Positions 18,065 through 25,934 of a stretch of 64,000 bases of DNA are shown one piece after another. Source of the DNA: Rossellomorea marisflavi (GTDB taxonomy: Bacteria; Bacillota; Bacilli; Bacillales; Bacillaceae_B); NCBI RefSeq assembly GCF_001274775.1, contig NZ_LGUE01000004.1:943025-1007024 (forward strand). Direction: 5' to 3'. How positions within the stretch are numbered: position 1 is the first letter of the stretch; each line of letters begins with the position of its first letter. A program made the position numbers and the translations under genes. The notes beneath the pieces were generated by a model, which searched no databases, was not told the DNA's origin, and was given only the letters and a program-made list of their open reading frames with translations.

Positions 18065-19354
18065 ATGGGAAAGGACATGTTCCTTTTTCAATTTTTCATT
18101 CCGGAGGGGAAGGATGATCTCCACGGTCGTCCCCTTCTTCACCTCACTTGAATACCTTACACGGCCGCCGATCGTTTCGATGATTTTAAGGGAGACCGAC
18201 GTCCCGAGTCCTGTCCCCTGATTCTTTGTGGTATAGAACATCGTACCGATCCTCGCCATCTCTTCTTTCGACATTCCTTTTCCTGTATCCTTCACAGTAA
18301 TGACGGCATTCTCTTCAGTGACCTGTAGACTGATCGACACATATCCTTTCGGCGGAGTCGCTTCGATCGCATTCTTCACAAAGTTGATGAGTGCCTGCTT
18401 CATTCTATTCCGATCCGTGAGGAGGATCCCGTCATCATCCAGGTGGCTCTCCAAAAAAACATTCTCCTTCACGGCATAGGCATTCAACAGGATAGATACC
18501 TCCGACAGAATCTCCTTTATATGAACCCGCTCCACTTTCTCGAATTGCGGCTTCGCAAAATTCAAATAGTCATTGATGATTTCTTCAGCCCTGCCAAGCT
18601 CACTTAAAATAATTTCCAAATATTCATCCTCCTCCCCTTTTGACTGACGCTTCATGAGCTGAAGGAAACCCTTCACGACCGTCAGGGGATTTCGCACTTC
18701 ATGGGCGATGCTGGCAGCCAATTCACCCAGCGTATTCAATTTCTCCGATTTGATGATTTCTTCCCTCATCACTTTCTTCTCGACCATCCATTCATTCAAT
18801 CGGGCGGCGATACCGATTCCAAGCACCTGGACAAGGCCGAACTGCAAGATGAATGTAATGGAATGGATTTCACTCAAAAATTGTGACGGAAGATTAAAGA
18901 CGAAGAGCAAGAGAAAAATAACAGCAATCGGCCAGAGACCGATTAGCTGAGCAGCAAGCACCCGTTTGACAGGAGTAAGCTTCCAAAACCCTTTTGAAAA
19001 ATAAAAAGGGACCACAGAGGCCATTATTATACTGGAGAGGCCATGTATCAATATATCCCCGCCCATGATTGTCCTTCCAACGAACATGAAGGTAAGGACG
19101 ATCAGGCCCGCCCTCCTTCCTCCATAGACCATGGCGATGATAAGGGGTACATAGCGGAAGTCCCAGTACAAGCCGGCGAACTCATACGTAAATGCGAGAC
19201 AAGCAAGAGTGGCGAAACCATTTAGTACACCTGTGAAAATAGGCGACTTACTCCATTTATGATGTTCGAGCAGGGAGGTTTGGATCAACACCGGAGCAAG
19301 AATGATGAACGTGTGAAAAAGTAATTTTTCAATTATCACCTGAAACTCTCCCAA
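18050..19354 (-). CDS. KinB-like membrane sensor histidine kinase
   Basis: 434 residues: five or six membrane segments in residues 1-185 of the 5TMR-LYT type (YVPLIIAMVYGGRRAG, GGDILIHGL), then a HisKA domain with the phosphorylated His218 (ASIAHEVRNPLT). The HATPase domain follows (NFVKNAIEA, VKDTGKGM, GTGLGTSVSLKIIE). This is the KinB layout, which feeds phosphate to Spo0F in sporulating Bacillus. No response regulator is adjacent, as expected for an orphan phosphorelay kinase. The ligand is unknown, and whether it controls sporulation here is inferred. Confidence 0.88.
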   Translation of the reverse strand: MGEFQVIIEKLLFHTFIILAPVLIQTSLLEHHKWSKSPIFTGVLNGFATLACLAFTYEFAGLYWDFRYVPLIIAMVYGGRRAGLIVLTFMFVGRTIMGGDILIHGLSSIIMASVVPFYFSKGFWKLTPVKRVLAAQLIGLWPIAVIFLLLFVFNLPSQFLSEIHSITFILQFGLVQVLGIGIAARLNEWMVEKKVMREEIIKSEKLNTLGELAASIAHEVRNPLTVVKGFLQLMKRQSKGEEDEYLEIILSELGRAEEIINDYLNFAKPQFEKVERVHIKEILSEVSILLNAYAVKENVFLESHLDDDGILLTDRNRMKQALINFVKNAIEATPPKGYVSISLQVTEENAVITVKDTGKGMSKEEMARIGTMFYTTKNQGTGLGTSVSLKIIETIGGRVRYSSEVKKGTTVEIILPLRNEKLKKEHVLSHHLDA

Positions 19355-19494
19355 CGCAGTATGGTCTTTACTTCATACGACAAGAAATGAGAATATTCCT
19401 TCTATTATTCTCTAATTTTCAACCTATTTTGGTAAAAATGACAGAATTTTGAGTCTCGGAGCTAAAAAGCCTAACTTTCCAACCACAAATATAT

Positions 19495-19524
19495 TTGTAA
19501 TACACACCTAATTACCTATATAAG
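19495..19524 (+). promoter_or_regulatory. candidate promoter of the receiver-domain gene
   Basis: TTGTAA (19495-19500), 18-nt spacer, TATAAG (19519-19524), about 50 nt ahead of the start at 19575. A short direct repeat TATAAGTATAGGTATAGG follows the -10. Confidence 0.45.
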
Positions 19525-19574
19525 TATAGGTATAGGTCTGTTAGGCTTACAGTAAGTCAAATGACGAAAGTAGA

Positions 19575-19907
19575 ATGTATATGACAGTAAATGTGTTTCT
19601 CGACGATTATCGCCACTGTCCCCAAGGTTACATTCTTGCAAAAGACATCGATGAGTGCCTGCATCTTATGTACAATTATTCCATCGGTCATCTCTCCCTC
19701 GATCATGACCTCGAGAGCAAGACCCGGAATGGTTTGATGTTGGTTCACGCCATGGTGGAGCACCAATTATTTGCAGAACGCATCACGATCCACTCTGCTA
19801 ATTCAGTAGGTGGAAAGAATATGTTCCGCTATCTCAAAGCGGCACAAGAAAACGACCAGATGCCTCATTCGATCAAGATTGTTTTAAGGCCTTTGCCTCT
19901 CAGATGA
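19575..19907 (+). CDS. cyclic-phosphate processing receiver domain protein
   Basis: 110-residue protein that is one receiver-like domain with nothing else: VFLDDYRHCP (paired acidic residues near 9-11), a central LSLDHDLESKTRNGLMLV and a C-terminal TIHSANSVGGKNMFRYLKAA. This matches the cPPRD family, in which a CheY-like fold has been adapted to nucleotides with cyclic-phosphate ends; such proteins are sometimes mislabelled FtsJ. The assignment rests on motif memory. The ATG at 19581 is an alternative start, and neither has a strong ribosome binding site. Monocistronic with a terminator. Confidence 0.7.
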   Translation: MYMTVNVFLDDYRHCPQGYILAKDIDECLHLMYNYSIGHLSLDHDLESKTRNGLMLVHAMVEHQLFAERITIHSANSVGGKNMFRYLKAAQENDQMPHSIKIVLRPLPLR

Positions 19908-19920
19908 GTTTCTCATATAC

Positions 19921-19947
19921 GGCCTGTCCAATGTGGACAGGCCTTTT
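19921..19947 (+). terminator. terminator of the receiver-domain gene
   Basis: 9-bp perfect stem GGCCTGTCC (19921-19929) with GGACAGGCC (19935-19943) followed by TTTT. Confidence 0.88.
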
Positions 19948-20047
19948 ATAACTAAAATTTTTATTTCGGGACTCAAAGTAAACACAGAGCCTCCCAAAAG
20001 CGTTATAATGATAGGTACGTATTCTTTCAGCAAAAAGAGGGTCCTAT

Positions 20048-21109
20048 ATGGCATTTTTCAAACATTTTCGATTAGTCGGCGGTCGCGTTGCAAAGACAGG
20101 CATTGCCGTTTTTTTGACTGCACTCATTTGTGAGTTATTCAACTGGCCAGCGACGTTCGCGGTCATCACGGCCATCGTCACCATCGAGCCGACGGCCACC
20201 AATTCAATCAAAAAGGCGTTCATCCGATTTCCGGCATCAGCCATCGGGGCACTGTACGCAGTCGTATTGTCTTCTTTTTTCGGAGACCGCCCCATCACCT
20301 ACGCATTTGTCGCGCTGCTGACGATTATCACCTGTCACAGGCTGAAGCTTGCCCCCGGAATCCTGGTCGCCACCTTGACAGGAATCGCCATGATCCCGAC
20401 AATCCATGATCATTATATAGCCACTTTTTTCATCAGGCTCGGAACCACCACAATCGGGCTTATCGTTTCGACCGTGGTCAACATTTGGGTCCTGCCTCCT
20501 AAATATTCAGATAAAATCACGGCGAGCATTCATAATTTATATTTCAAAACCGGTAATCTTTTAGAACGAAGAGGATCGGAACTGCTCAAGCAGCATTCCC
20601 TTCACCGGGACACCCGCCTCATTTTCGCCGACATCCTCCAAGAAGTCGAAGCAACGGATACCCTTTGCAAATATCAAAAGGAAGAGTGGAAACTACATCG
20701 CTCCAGCAGGAAAGAGCTCCGGTTTTTCCACTACGAGTATAAAAAACTGAACCTGTTGAGACAGATCCTTTATCATATCGGAAATCTGATCTACCTCCCC
20801 ATGAACCGCTATTCGTACAGCCAGGAGGAGAAGGAACGGATCATTTCGGCGATCCAGTCTCTTAAGGGGATCCTGCACCATCCCTCTTTCGAGATTCCAG
20901 AACAGCACTTCGTCCTTATGAAGGATCTTTTAGAAGAGTTCTGGGAGGATCATGAATTCCTCAAAGGAAAACAGGTGAAACATTTCTCATGCGAATCCGT
21001 TCTCTTATACGAATTGTTATCCATACATGACCTGCTTGAAGAACTGAAAGGGATCCAGACCCTGGAGATTCACCATTCCTCCGTATTGGAGAAAAAATTA
21101 CAGACGTAA
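20048..21109 (+). CDS. ygaE: UPF0421 / FUSC-like aromatic acid exporter family membrane protein
   Basis: 353 residues. The first 150 hold about five or six membrane segments, starting with GGRVAKTGIAVFLTALICEL and FAVITAIVTIEPTATNSIKK, the typical opening of the ArAE_1/UPF0421 proteins. The remaining 200 residues form a soluble helical domain (LILADI-like stretch, LYELLSIHDLLEEL). B. subtilis has two paralogues, YgaE and YqjA; this one looks more like YgaE, with modest certainty. Transport substrate unknown. GAGGGTCCTAT precedes ATG 20048. Confidence 0.78.
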   Translation: MAFFKHFRLVGGRVAKTGIAVFLTALICELFNWPATFAVITAIVTIEPTATNSIKKAFIRFPASAIGALYAVVLSSFFGDRPITYAFVALLTIITCHRLKLAPGILVATLTGIAMIPTIHDHYIATFFIRLGTTTIGLIVSTVVNIWVLPPKYSDKITASIHNLYFKTGNLLERRGSELLKQHSLHRDTRLIFADILQEVEATDTLCKYQKEEWKLHRSSRKELRFFHYEYKKLNLLRQILYHIGNLIYLPMNRYSYSQEEKERIISAIQSLKGILHHPSFEIPEQHFVLMKDLLEEFWEDHEFLKGKQVKHFSCESVLLYELLSIHDLLEELKGIQTLEIHHSSVLEKKLQT

Positions 21110-21141
21110 AGAAGCCAAGGATCGTGATCCTTGGCTTCTTT
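21108..21141. terminator. bidirectional terminator, UPF0421 gene / acyl-CoA dehydrogenase
   Basis: 15-bp perfect stem (21108-21122 with 21127-21141), loop CGTG. The plus-strand stop codon TAA overlaps its first bases. Confidence 0.93.
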
Positions 21142-21142
21142 A

Positions 21143-22303
21143 CTATTTTCCACCGAGAGCCCGCTTTGACAGCAGCGAGATGACCATGTCATCCATAGGC
21201 GGATTATGCAGCCCCGCTCTGACGTCCCGGTAATATCGTTGCATCGGGTTGGAGCGGTACAGACTCCTTGCCCCTACGATCCTCATGGCAATATCCACGA
21301 TGCGCGCGGCCCCATTCGTGACGATATGTTTGACCGCCGAAAGCTCCGGACCCATCCCTTTCCGTTTATCCGGTTCCTTCACCCATTTATCCGCAACCGA
21401 ATAGAGAATTTGTCTTGCCTGAAACAGCTCGAGCTCCATCTCCCCGATTTTCCTCTGTACCTCGGGAACCTCTTTGATCGGCCCCGGCAGGCTGTTCGGT
21501 GAATAATTCTCCGCAAACTCAATGGCATAATTCCTGGCTGCCACCGCCACACCGAGATAGCAGGCAGGAATATGAAGGAGCCATGCCTTAGGGATGTCTC
21601 CACCCCTTTCATCCCCTTCTACCATAGCCGAAGGAGGCAAGCTCACGTGATCAAGAACCAGGTCTTCACTTCCGGTCCCCTTCATGGCAATCACATCCCA
21701 TGTATCTTCGATGCTCACACCATCCAATTTATGATCAACCAGGAAAAATCCCTTTTTCTCCGTCTCCCCAATGCGTGCCAGCACCAATGAATAATCCAGG
21801 ACCTTCGCCATGGAAGTGAAGCTTTTCCTGCCTGTTAGTTCAAACCCATTATCCGTTTCGGTAGCCTTCGTCTCCGGAAGACCGCCCCTTGTAGGACTGC
21901 CTGTAGCGGGCTCGGATGCTGCCCTGTTGACGAGGGCTTGGTCCGTGACGACCGCTTCGCATAGCGCTTGGAATTGTGCTTCATCCCACAATCTGCTCTC
22001 ACTCAGCTCCATCAGACCGCCAAGATGCCAGCCGATCGATAGTGCAGTGGCAGCGTCGCCCGTCGCCAGGCGTTCTTGCAGCATCACCATCTCATACAGG
22101 CTGATTTCTTCGCCCCCATATTCTTTAGGCACCGTGAGCTTCCCGTAGCCTTTCTTCTTCAAGTCGTTGAAGTTCTCAAATGGAAAGGAACCTTCTCGAT
22201 CATGTTCTTCTGCCCTCTCCGCGAACACATCGGCAAGTTCGCCTGCCAGAGAAAGCAGTTCCCTTTGTCTATCATTCTGTATATACGATTCATATAAATC
22301 CAA
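21143..22303 (-). CDS. acyl-CoA dehydrogenase family protein, YdbM-like
   Basis: 386-residue flavoprotein with the three-part acyl-CoA dehydrogenase layout: N-terminal helices (LTVPKEYGGEEIS), central beta domain (NRAASEPATGSPTRGGLPET, DVIAMKGTGSEDL) and C-terminal helical bundle ending in RDVRAGLHNPPMDD. The N-terminus and the DszC-like VAAR/NPPMDD blocks resemble B. subtilis YdbM, linked to sulfur-source use, more than the fatty-acid enzymes; this is a tentative placement. The start is a TTG at 22303 with GGAGG 9 nt upstream. Confidence 0.83.
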   Translation of the reverse strand: MDLYESYIQNDRQRELLSLAGELADVFAERAEEHDREGSFPFENFNDLKKKGYGKLTVPKEYGGEEISLYEMVMLQERLATGDAATALSIGWHLGGLMELSESRLWDEAQFQALCEAVVTDQALVNRAASEPATGSPTRGGLPETKATETDNGFELTGRKSFTSMAKVLDYSLVLARIGETEKKGFFLVDHKLDGVSIEDTWDVIAMKGTGSEDLVLDHVSLPPSAMVEGDERGGDIPKAWLLHIPACYLGVAVAARNYAIEFAENYSPNSLPGPIKEVPEVQRKIGEMELELFQARQILYSVADKWVKEPDKRKGMGPELSAVKHIVTNGAARIVDIAMRIVGARSLYRSNPMQRYYRDVRAGLHNPPMDDMVISLLSKRALGGK

Positions 22304-22410
22304 TTACCTGCACCTCCTGAAAAAATGCTCTCTTCTCATCATAATCAAAAAGAGCCTTTTCCTCAAAAGATATTGCCTAGTATTCCCGTAAGGATACTTT
22401 AATTCCGGCA

Positions 22411-22447
22411 AAAAAGCATAGAACCCGTCACGGGTTCTATGCTTTTT
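22411..22447 (-). terminator. terminator of the AlsT-type symporter gene
   Basis: 17-bp perfect inverted repeat (22411-22427 with 22431-22447) with a 3-nt loop, ending in five U on the minus strand. Confidence 0.93.
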
Positions 22448-22449
22448 CA

Positions 22450-23916
22450 TCAAGATGCGTTTTCTTTATTCTTATCGTACTTATAGTCCCCTTCCCAGAA
22501 CTCGGCATTTTTCACGCCCATCTTCTTGGAATTATATACGGGGTCAAGTCCTTGCTTCTTCTGTTGTTCATAATCTTTGAGTGCAGCAAGGGCAGGTTTG
22601 GCCAGGATCAGGATGGCAATCAGATTGAGCCAGACCATGATGCCAAGTCCGATGTCCCCCATGGCCCATGCAAGGGTTGCTTCCTTGACGGCGCCGTAGA
22701 AAGTGGCAGCAAGGATGACAACTTTCAAGACCATCATCCCCACCTTGGCGCTCCTGCCTTTCATCAGGTAGGCGATATTCGTTTCAGCCATATAGTAGTA
22801 AGCCATGATGGTTGTAAAGGCAAAGAAGAAGAGTGCAATGGCGACGAACCCGGCACCGAAACCAGGGATCACCTGTTCAATGGCTGCCTGGGTATAAGCA
22901 GGGCCAGCCTCCACTCCTTCAACACTCGCATTTGAAGCAATGACCGTATCATCCGGTCCGACCGTGTTATATGATCCGGTAAAGAGGATCATAAAGGCAG
23001 TCGCCGTACAAACAAGAAGCGTATCGATATAGACGGAAGCCGCCTGTACGAGCCCCTGTTTCGCAGGATGTGAAACCTCGGCTGCCGCTGCAGCATGTGG
23101 ACCAGTTCCCTGTCCTGCTTCATTGGAATAGATACCACGCTTGACGCCCCATGATATGGCCGAACCAAGAATTCCTCCAAAGACTGAATTTGCACCGAAC
23201 GCACTGCTGAAAATCAATGAGAACACGTCTGGTACCTCTGTGATGTTCACCCCGACAATCACTAGGGAAAGGAGGATATATCCGATAGCCATGAACGGCA
23301 CCACATAGGAAGCCACCCCGGCGATCCTCTTTACTCCTCCCAAAATGATGATGCCGAGGAGGACGACAAGACCGATGCCCGTAACGGTCGTACTGAGCCC
23401 GAATGCATTCTCAAGGCCAAGGGCGATGGAGTTGGATTGAATTCCCGGCATCAGGATGCTCATGGCGATCAGTGTGGCAATGGAGAACAAGACAGCGTAC
23501 CATTTCCAACCGATCCCCTTCTCAATATAGTAAGCCGGTCCTCCCCTGTATTCACCATCGCGCTTTTCTTTATAGATCTGGGCAAGGGTTGATTCGATAA
23601 AAGCACTGGCAGACCCGATGAACGCAATGGCCCACATCCAGAAGACAGCACCAGGACCACCGAATCCGATGGCTGTTGCCGTTCCTGCAATATTACCTGT
23701 ACCTACACGTCCCGATAGCGAAAGGGCAAGGGCCTGGAAGGAAGATACCCCTTCCTTTGAGCTGCCGCCCGTAAACATGAGCTTGACCATGTCCTTCAAG
23801 AATCGGACCTGCACGAATTTTGTTAAGATCGAAAATAATAGTCCTACACCTAAACAAAAATAAATCATGACCGGTGACCATAATACGTCGACAAGGCTTC
23901 CTACAAATTCCGTCAT
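22450..23916 (-). CDS. alsT: sodium:alanine/glutamine symporter, AGCS family (AlsT-type)
   Basis: 488-residue membrane protein with ten or more hydrophobic segments and the AGCS signatures: LALSLSGRVGTGNIAGTATA (about 64-83), GGPGAVFWMW and SNEAGQGTGPHAAAAAEVSH near 262-281. It should import a small amino acid (Ala, Gly or Gln) with Na+. The C-terminal 45 residues are soluble and charged. It is monocistronic between a strong terminator and an AT-rich upstream region (23917-24000) with no clear promoter choice. The AlsT name is by family likeness only. Confidence 0.88.
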   Translation of the reverse strand: MTEFVGSLVDVLWSPVMIYFCLGVGLLFSILTKFVQVRFLKDMVKLMFTGGSSKEGVSSFQALALSLSGRVGTGNIAGTATAIGFGGPGAVFWMWAIAFIGSASAFIESTLAQIYKEKRDGEYRGGPAYYIEKGIGWKWYAVLFSIATLIAMSILMPGIQSNSIALGLENAFGLSTTVTGIGLVVLLGIIILGGVKRIAGVASYVVPFMAIGYILLSLVIVGVNITEVPDVFSLIFSSAFGANSVFGGILGSAISWGVKRGIYSNEAGQGTGPHAAAAAEVSHPAKQGLVQAASVYIDTLLVCTATAFMILFTGSYNTVGPDDTVIASNASVEGVEAGPAYTQAAIEQVIPGFGAGFVAIALFFFAFTTIMAYYYMAETNIAYLMKGRSAKVGMMVLKVVILAATFYGAVKEATLAWAMGDIGLGIMVWLNLIAILILAKPALAALKDYEQQKKQGLDPVYNSKKMGVKNAEFWEGDYKYDKNKENAS

Positions 23917-24097
23917 ACTTTGTCCCCCTGTTATCTTTTTGATTTATCTAACTATTATGAATTATATTTTATCTGACACAATATAGACAATCTTTTTTTA
24001 TTTCCACCTAACAGCCGAACTGCTGAAAACCCTTGTGTAACAATACCTCACATGCCAATAATTTTTTTGGGGAAAATAGGATGAAGGGGGTGAAAAC

Positions 24098-24346
24098 ATG
24101 TCGAAACGCAAGCTTTTAGTCCCAGGTTCCCGTGACGCCCTCAACGAAATGAAGGCGAGGATCTCCGGTACCGGAAATCCATCAGAAGCAAAGTTTGAAG
24201 CCGCAAGGGAAGTGGGGGTCCCCCTCCAAAAAGGCTACAACGGTCACCTGTCATCTGCTGAAAACGGAAAAGTCGGGGGACAACTTGGCGGCAGGATGGT
24301 CCAGGAACTCATCAAGATGGCCAAAGAAAAGATGGACCGCAGCTAG
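24098..24346 (+). CDS. alpha/beta-type small acid-soluble spore protein (divergent)
   Basis: 82-residue protein that would coat spore DNA. The core matches the alpha/beta SASP consensus: LLVPGSRDALNEMK, KFEAAREVGVPL (the region cut by the germination protease GPR), GYNGHLSSAENGKVGGQLGG and MVQELIKMA. It is longer and more divergent than the major SspA/B type, and closer in style to the minor members. GAAGGGGGTG lies 6 nt ahead of the ATG. The end overlaps the convergent glycosylase gene by 4 nt. A forespore sigma-G promoter is expected but I could not settle on one. Confidence 0.88.
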   Translation: MSKRKLLVPGSRDALNEMKARISGTGNPSEAKFEAAREVGVPLQKGYNGHLSSAENGKVGGQLGGRMVQELIKMAKEKMDRS

Positions 24347-24996
24347 AAGACCCCTTTATCCATGAGGATCTGCCTGAGCTGATCAAGATCCCGGTAAATG
24401 TCTTTTTCCAGGGAACGATTATAAAAGATCGAGGCGGGATGGAACGTCGGAAAGAGAGTGTACTCTTCCTCCGTTTCTCCCCACTCCCTGCGATCGTAAT
24501 CCTTCAGGCACTTCACTTTGGTCCGAATAGGGGTGCCGTGTACGGACGAGATGCTGTATTCCCTTCCCGCAAGCCTCTGGAGACCAATATTCCCAAGAGT
24601 CACAATCTGCTTAGGATGTACGTGGGCCATTTCATAATCCAGGATGGCCGCATGGGCGAGCTGTTCCTTCCTGTTCGGGGCGCGGTTGACCCATTTCCTT
24701 TCGACCCTTCCATCCTTCCTCACTTTATCCACGCGTTTGAATGGACGACTTCGCACGGTGGAGGTGAAATAAATATCCTCCCTGTCCACTCCCACGTAGC
24801 GAAAGAATTCATCCAGCACCTTCCCGGCCCTGCCGCTGAAGGGAATTCCATTATGTATTTCCGTTTCACCCGGCGCTTCCCCGACGACCATGAGGATCGG
24901 ATCCCGCGGCCCCCGTCCATTGACGAATCCTTCGCAGTCAAAAGGCTCCATTCTCTTCCTGCAAATGGTTGATATATCTTCCGGCACGACTGTCAT
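24343..24996 (-). CDS. uracil-DNA glycosylase family protein (family 4/5-like)
   Basis: 217-residue base-excision enzyme. Motif 1 is MVVGEAPGETE followed by GIPFSGRAGKVLDEFF, as in family 4/5 UDGs, not Ung. A TSTVRSRPFK block, VTLGNIGLQRL and FPTFHPASIFYN give motifs 2 and 3 with the His-Pro. Two cysteines near the N-terminus (ICRKRMEPFDCEGF) could be iron-sulfur ligands, but the usual four-Cys set is not obvious. The start at 24996 has AGGAGGAATCGCA ahead; the longer frame to 25050 has none. Confidence 0.82.
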   Translation of the reverse strand: MTVVPEDISTICRKRMEPFDCEGFVNGRGPRDPILMVVGEAPGETEIHNGIPFSGRAGKVLDEFFRYVGVDREDIYFTSTVRSRPFKRVDKVRKDGRVERKWVNRAPNRKEQLAHAAILDYEMAHVHPKQIVTLGNIGLQRLAGREYSISSVHGTPIRTKVKCLKDYDRREWGETEEEYTLFPTFHPASIFYNRSLEKDIYRDLDQLRQILMDKGVF

Positions 24997-25054
24997 TGCG
25001 ATTCCTCCTGTATGTTTTTTTACACTATTCCCCATCCTACAACCCATCACGCAT

Positions 25055-25081
25055 GTTTAATCCTACTTTAAAAAAGGAATA
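25055..25081 (+). promoter_or_regulatory. candidate sigma-B promoter of the general stress gene
   Basis: GTTTAA (25055-25060), 15-nt spacer, GGAATA (25076-25081), close to the sigma-B consensus GTTTAA and GGGWAW; the spacer is slightly long. It lies 41 nt upstream of the GTG start. Confidence 0.5.
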
Positions 25082-25121
25082 GTAAAGACATAAGATGTTG
25101 AATCGAAAAGGAGATGGGATC

Positions 25122-25544
25122 GTGTCACAGAATGAAGTGAAAGAGCAAGTATTGAAGGTGTTGGACGAAAGCAAGGTAGGAACACTTGCTACTGTAAAGG
25201 ATAACAAACCTTATTCCCGCTATATGACCTATTATCACGAAGACCTGGTCTTGTACACACCAACAAGTAAAAAAACCGAAAAGACCGATGAAATCGAAGA
25301 AAACCCCAACGTTCATATCCTGCTTGGATACGAAGGGGAAGGATACGGCGATACATTCGTCGAAATCGAAGGAAAAGCCTCTATTGAACAATCGGAAGGC
25401 TACAAGAAGAAGATATGGAATGATCACATGAAGGACTGGTTCGACGGACCGGAAGATCCAAATCTAGTCGTCCTTAAGATCGAACCCGTGGGGATCAGAC
25501 TCATGAATAACGAAGAAGATTCTCCACAGACATTGGATCTTTAA
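25122..25544 (+). CDS. ydaG: general stress protein 26-like FMN-binding split-barrel protein
   Basis: 140-residue pyridoxamine 5'-phosphate oxidase-like protein. The SKVGTLATVKDNKPYSRYMTYYH strand pair and a central ILLGYEGEGYGDTFVEIEGKA are typical of the GSP26/YdaG family, small FMN or F420-type split barrels of unknown substrate. I set the start at GTG 25122, which has AAAAGGAG 7-10 nt upstream and gives the same length as B. subtilis YdaG; an ATG at 25095 lies ahead of that site. A sigma-B-like promoter fits the family's stress induction. Confidence 0.85.
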   Translation: MSQNEVKEQVLKVLDESKVGTLATVKDNKPYSRYMTYYHEDLVLYTPTSKKTEKTDEIEENPNVHILLGYEGEGYGDTFVEIEGKASIEQSEGYKKKIWNDHMKDWFDGPEDPNLVVLKIEPVGIRLMNNEEDSPQTLDL

Positions 25545-25557
25545 ACAGCAGAGGCTA

Positions 25558-25586
25558 TTGACAGAGTATGAAGTGCATGTTATTAT
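25558..25586 (+). promoter_or_regulatory. strong sigma-A promoter of the noncoding RNA candidate
   Basis: Perfect TTGACA (25558-25563), exact 17-nt spacer, TATTAT (25581-25586). It starts 14 nt after the ydaG stop and points into a region without a reading frame. Confidence 0.75.
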
Positions 25587-25592
25587 TAGTGA

Positions 25593-25934
25593 TTGTAGAC
25601 TTGTAACATACTTTCAAACGATAGAGAAGATAATCTGTAATTCTCCAGTTGTTTGACAAAAACAACTTATTCACACTGGATCGGCTTCGGAGCCGTTAGG
25701 ATGTAAGAGAGGTAGGGCTTACGTCGTTTAGGTAGATCAAGCGACTAAGAAGAATTGCCCGCGGCTGTTTAAATTATCTTAAACGTATAGGAAATCAACT
25801 ATATTCACTTGTGATGTTGCAAGTTACATGCACGCTTTTCTCCATAATAGAGAGCGTGGGAGTAGACCGGTCGGGATGACCGCCTCCTCCGATGTAAAAG
25901 AACCCGAAGCGGGATCCGCTTCGGGTTCTTTTTT
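25593..25934 (+). ncRNA. candidate structured noncoding RNA of about 340 nt, family not recognised
   Basis: Bounded by a consensus promoter (25558-25586) and a 16-bp terminator (25896-25934). No credible ORF is inside. Hairpins visible by eye: CGGCT/AGCCG (25682-25695); GTAAG/CTTAC (25703-25722); GTCGTTT/AAGCGAC (25723-25745); GTTTAA/TTAAAC (25767-25784); ACTTG/CAAGT (25807-25824); CACGC/GCGTG (25831-25858); CGGTC/GACCG (25868-25882). The second and third hairpins both present AGGTAG in the loop. CCTCCTCC (25883-25890), complementary to a Shine-Dalgarno sequence, sits just before the terminator. It does not resemble 6S RNA, tmRNA, RNase P RNA or SRP RNA. A trans-acting small RNA is the simplest reading. 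Confidence 0.6.
25896..25934. terminator. bidirectional terminator, noncoding RNA / ABC exporter operon
   Basis: 16-bp perfect stem (25896-25911 with 25917-25932), loop GGATC, T run on the plus strand and A run on the other side. Confidence 0.93.

Noticed and set aside
25593-25934. Known housekeeping RNA (6S, tmRNA, RNase P RNA, SRP RNA) or T-box in the 25.6-kb gap
   Set aside because: The hallmark sequences of these RNAs are not seen, and there is no T-box core GGGTGG-ACCGCG.
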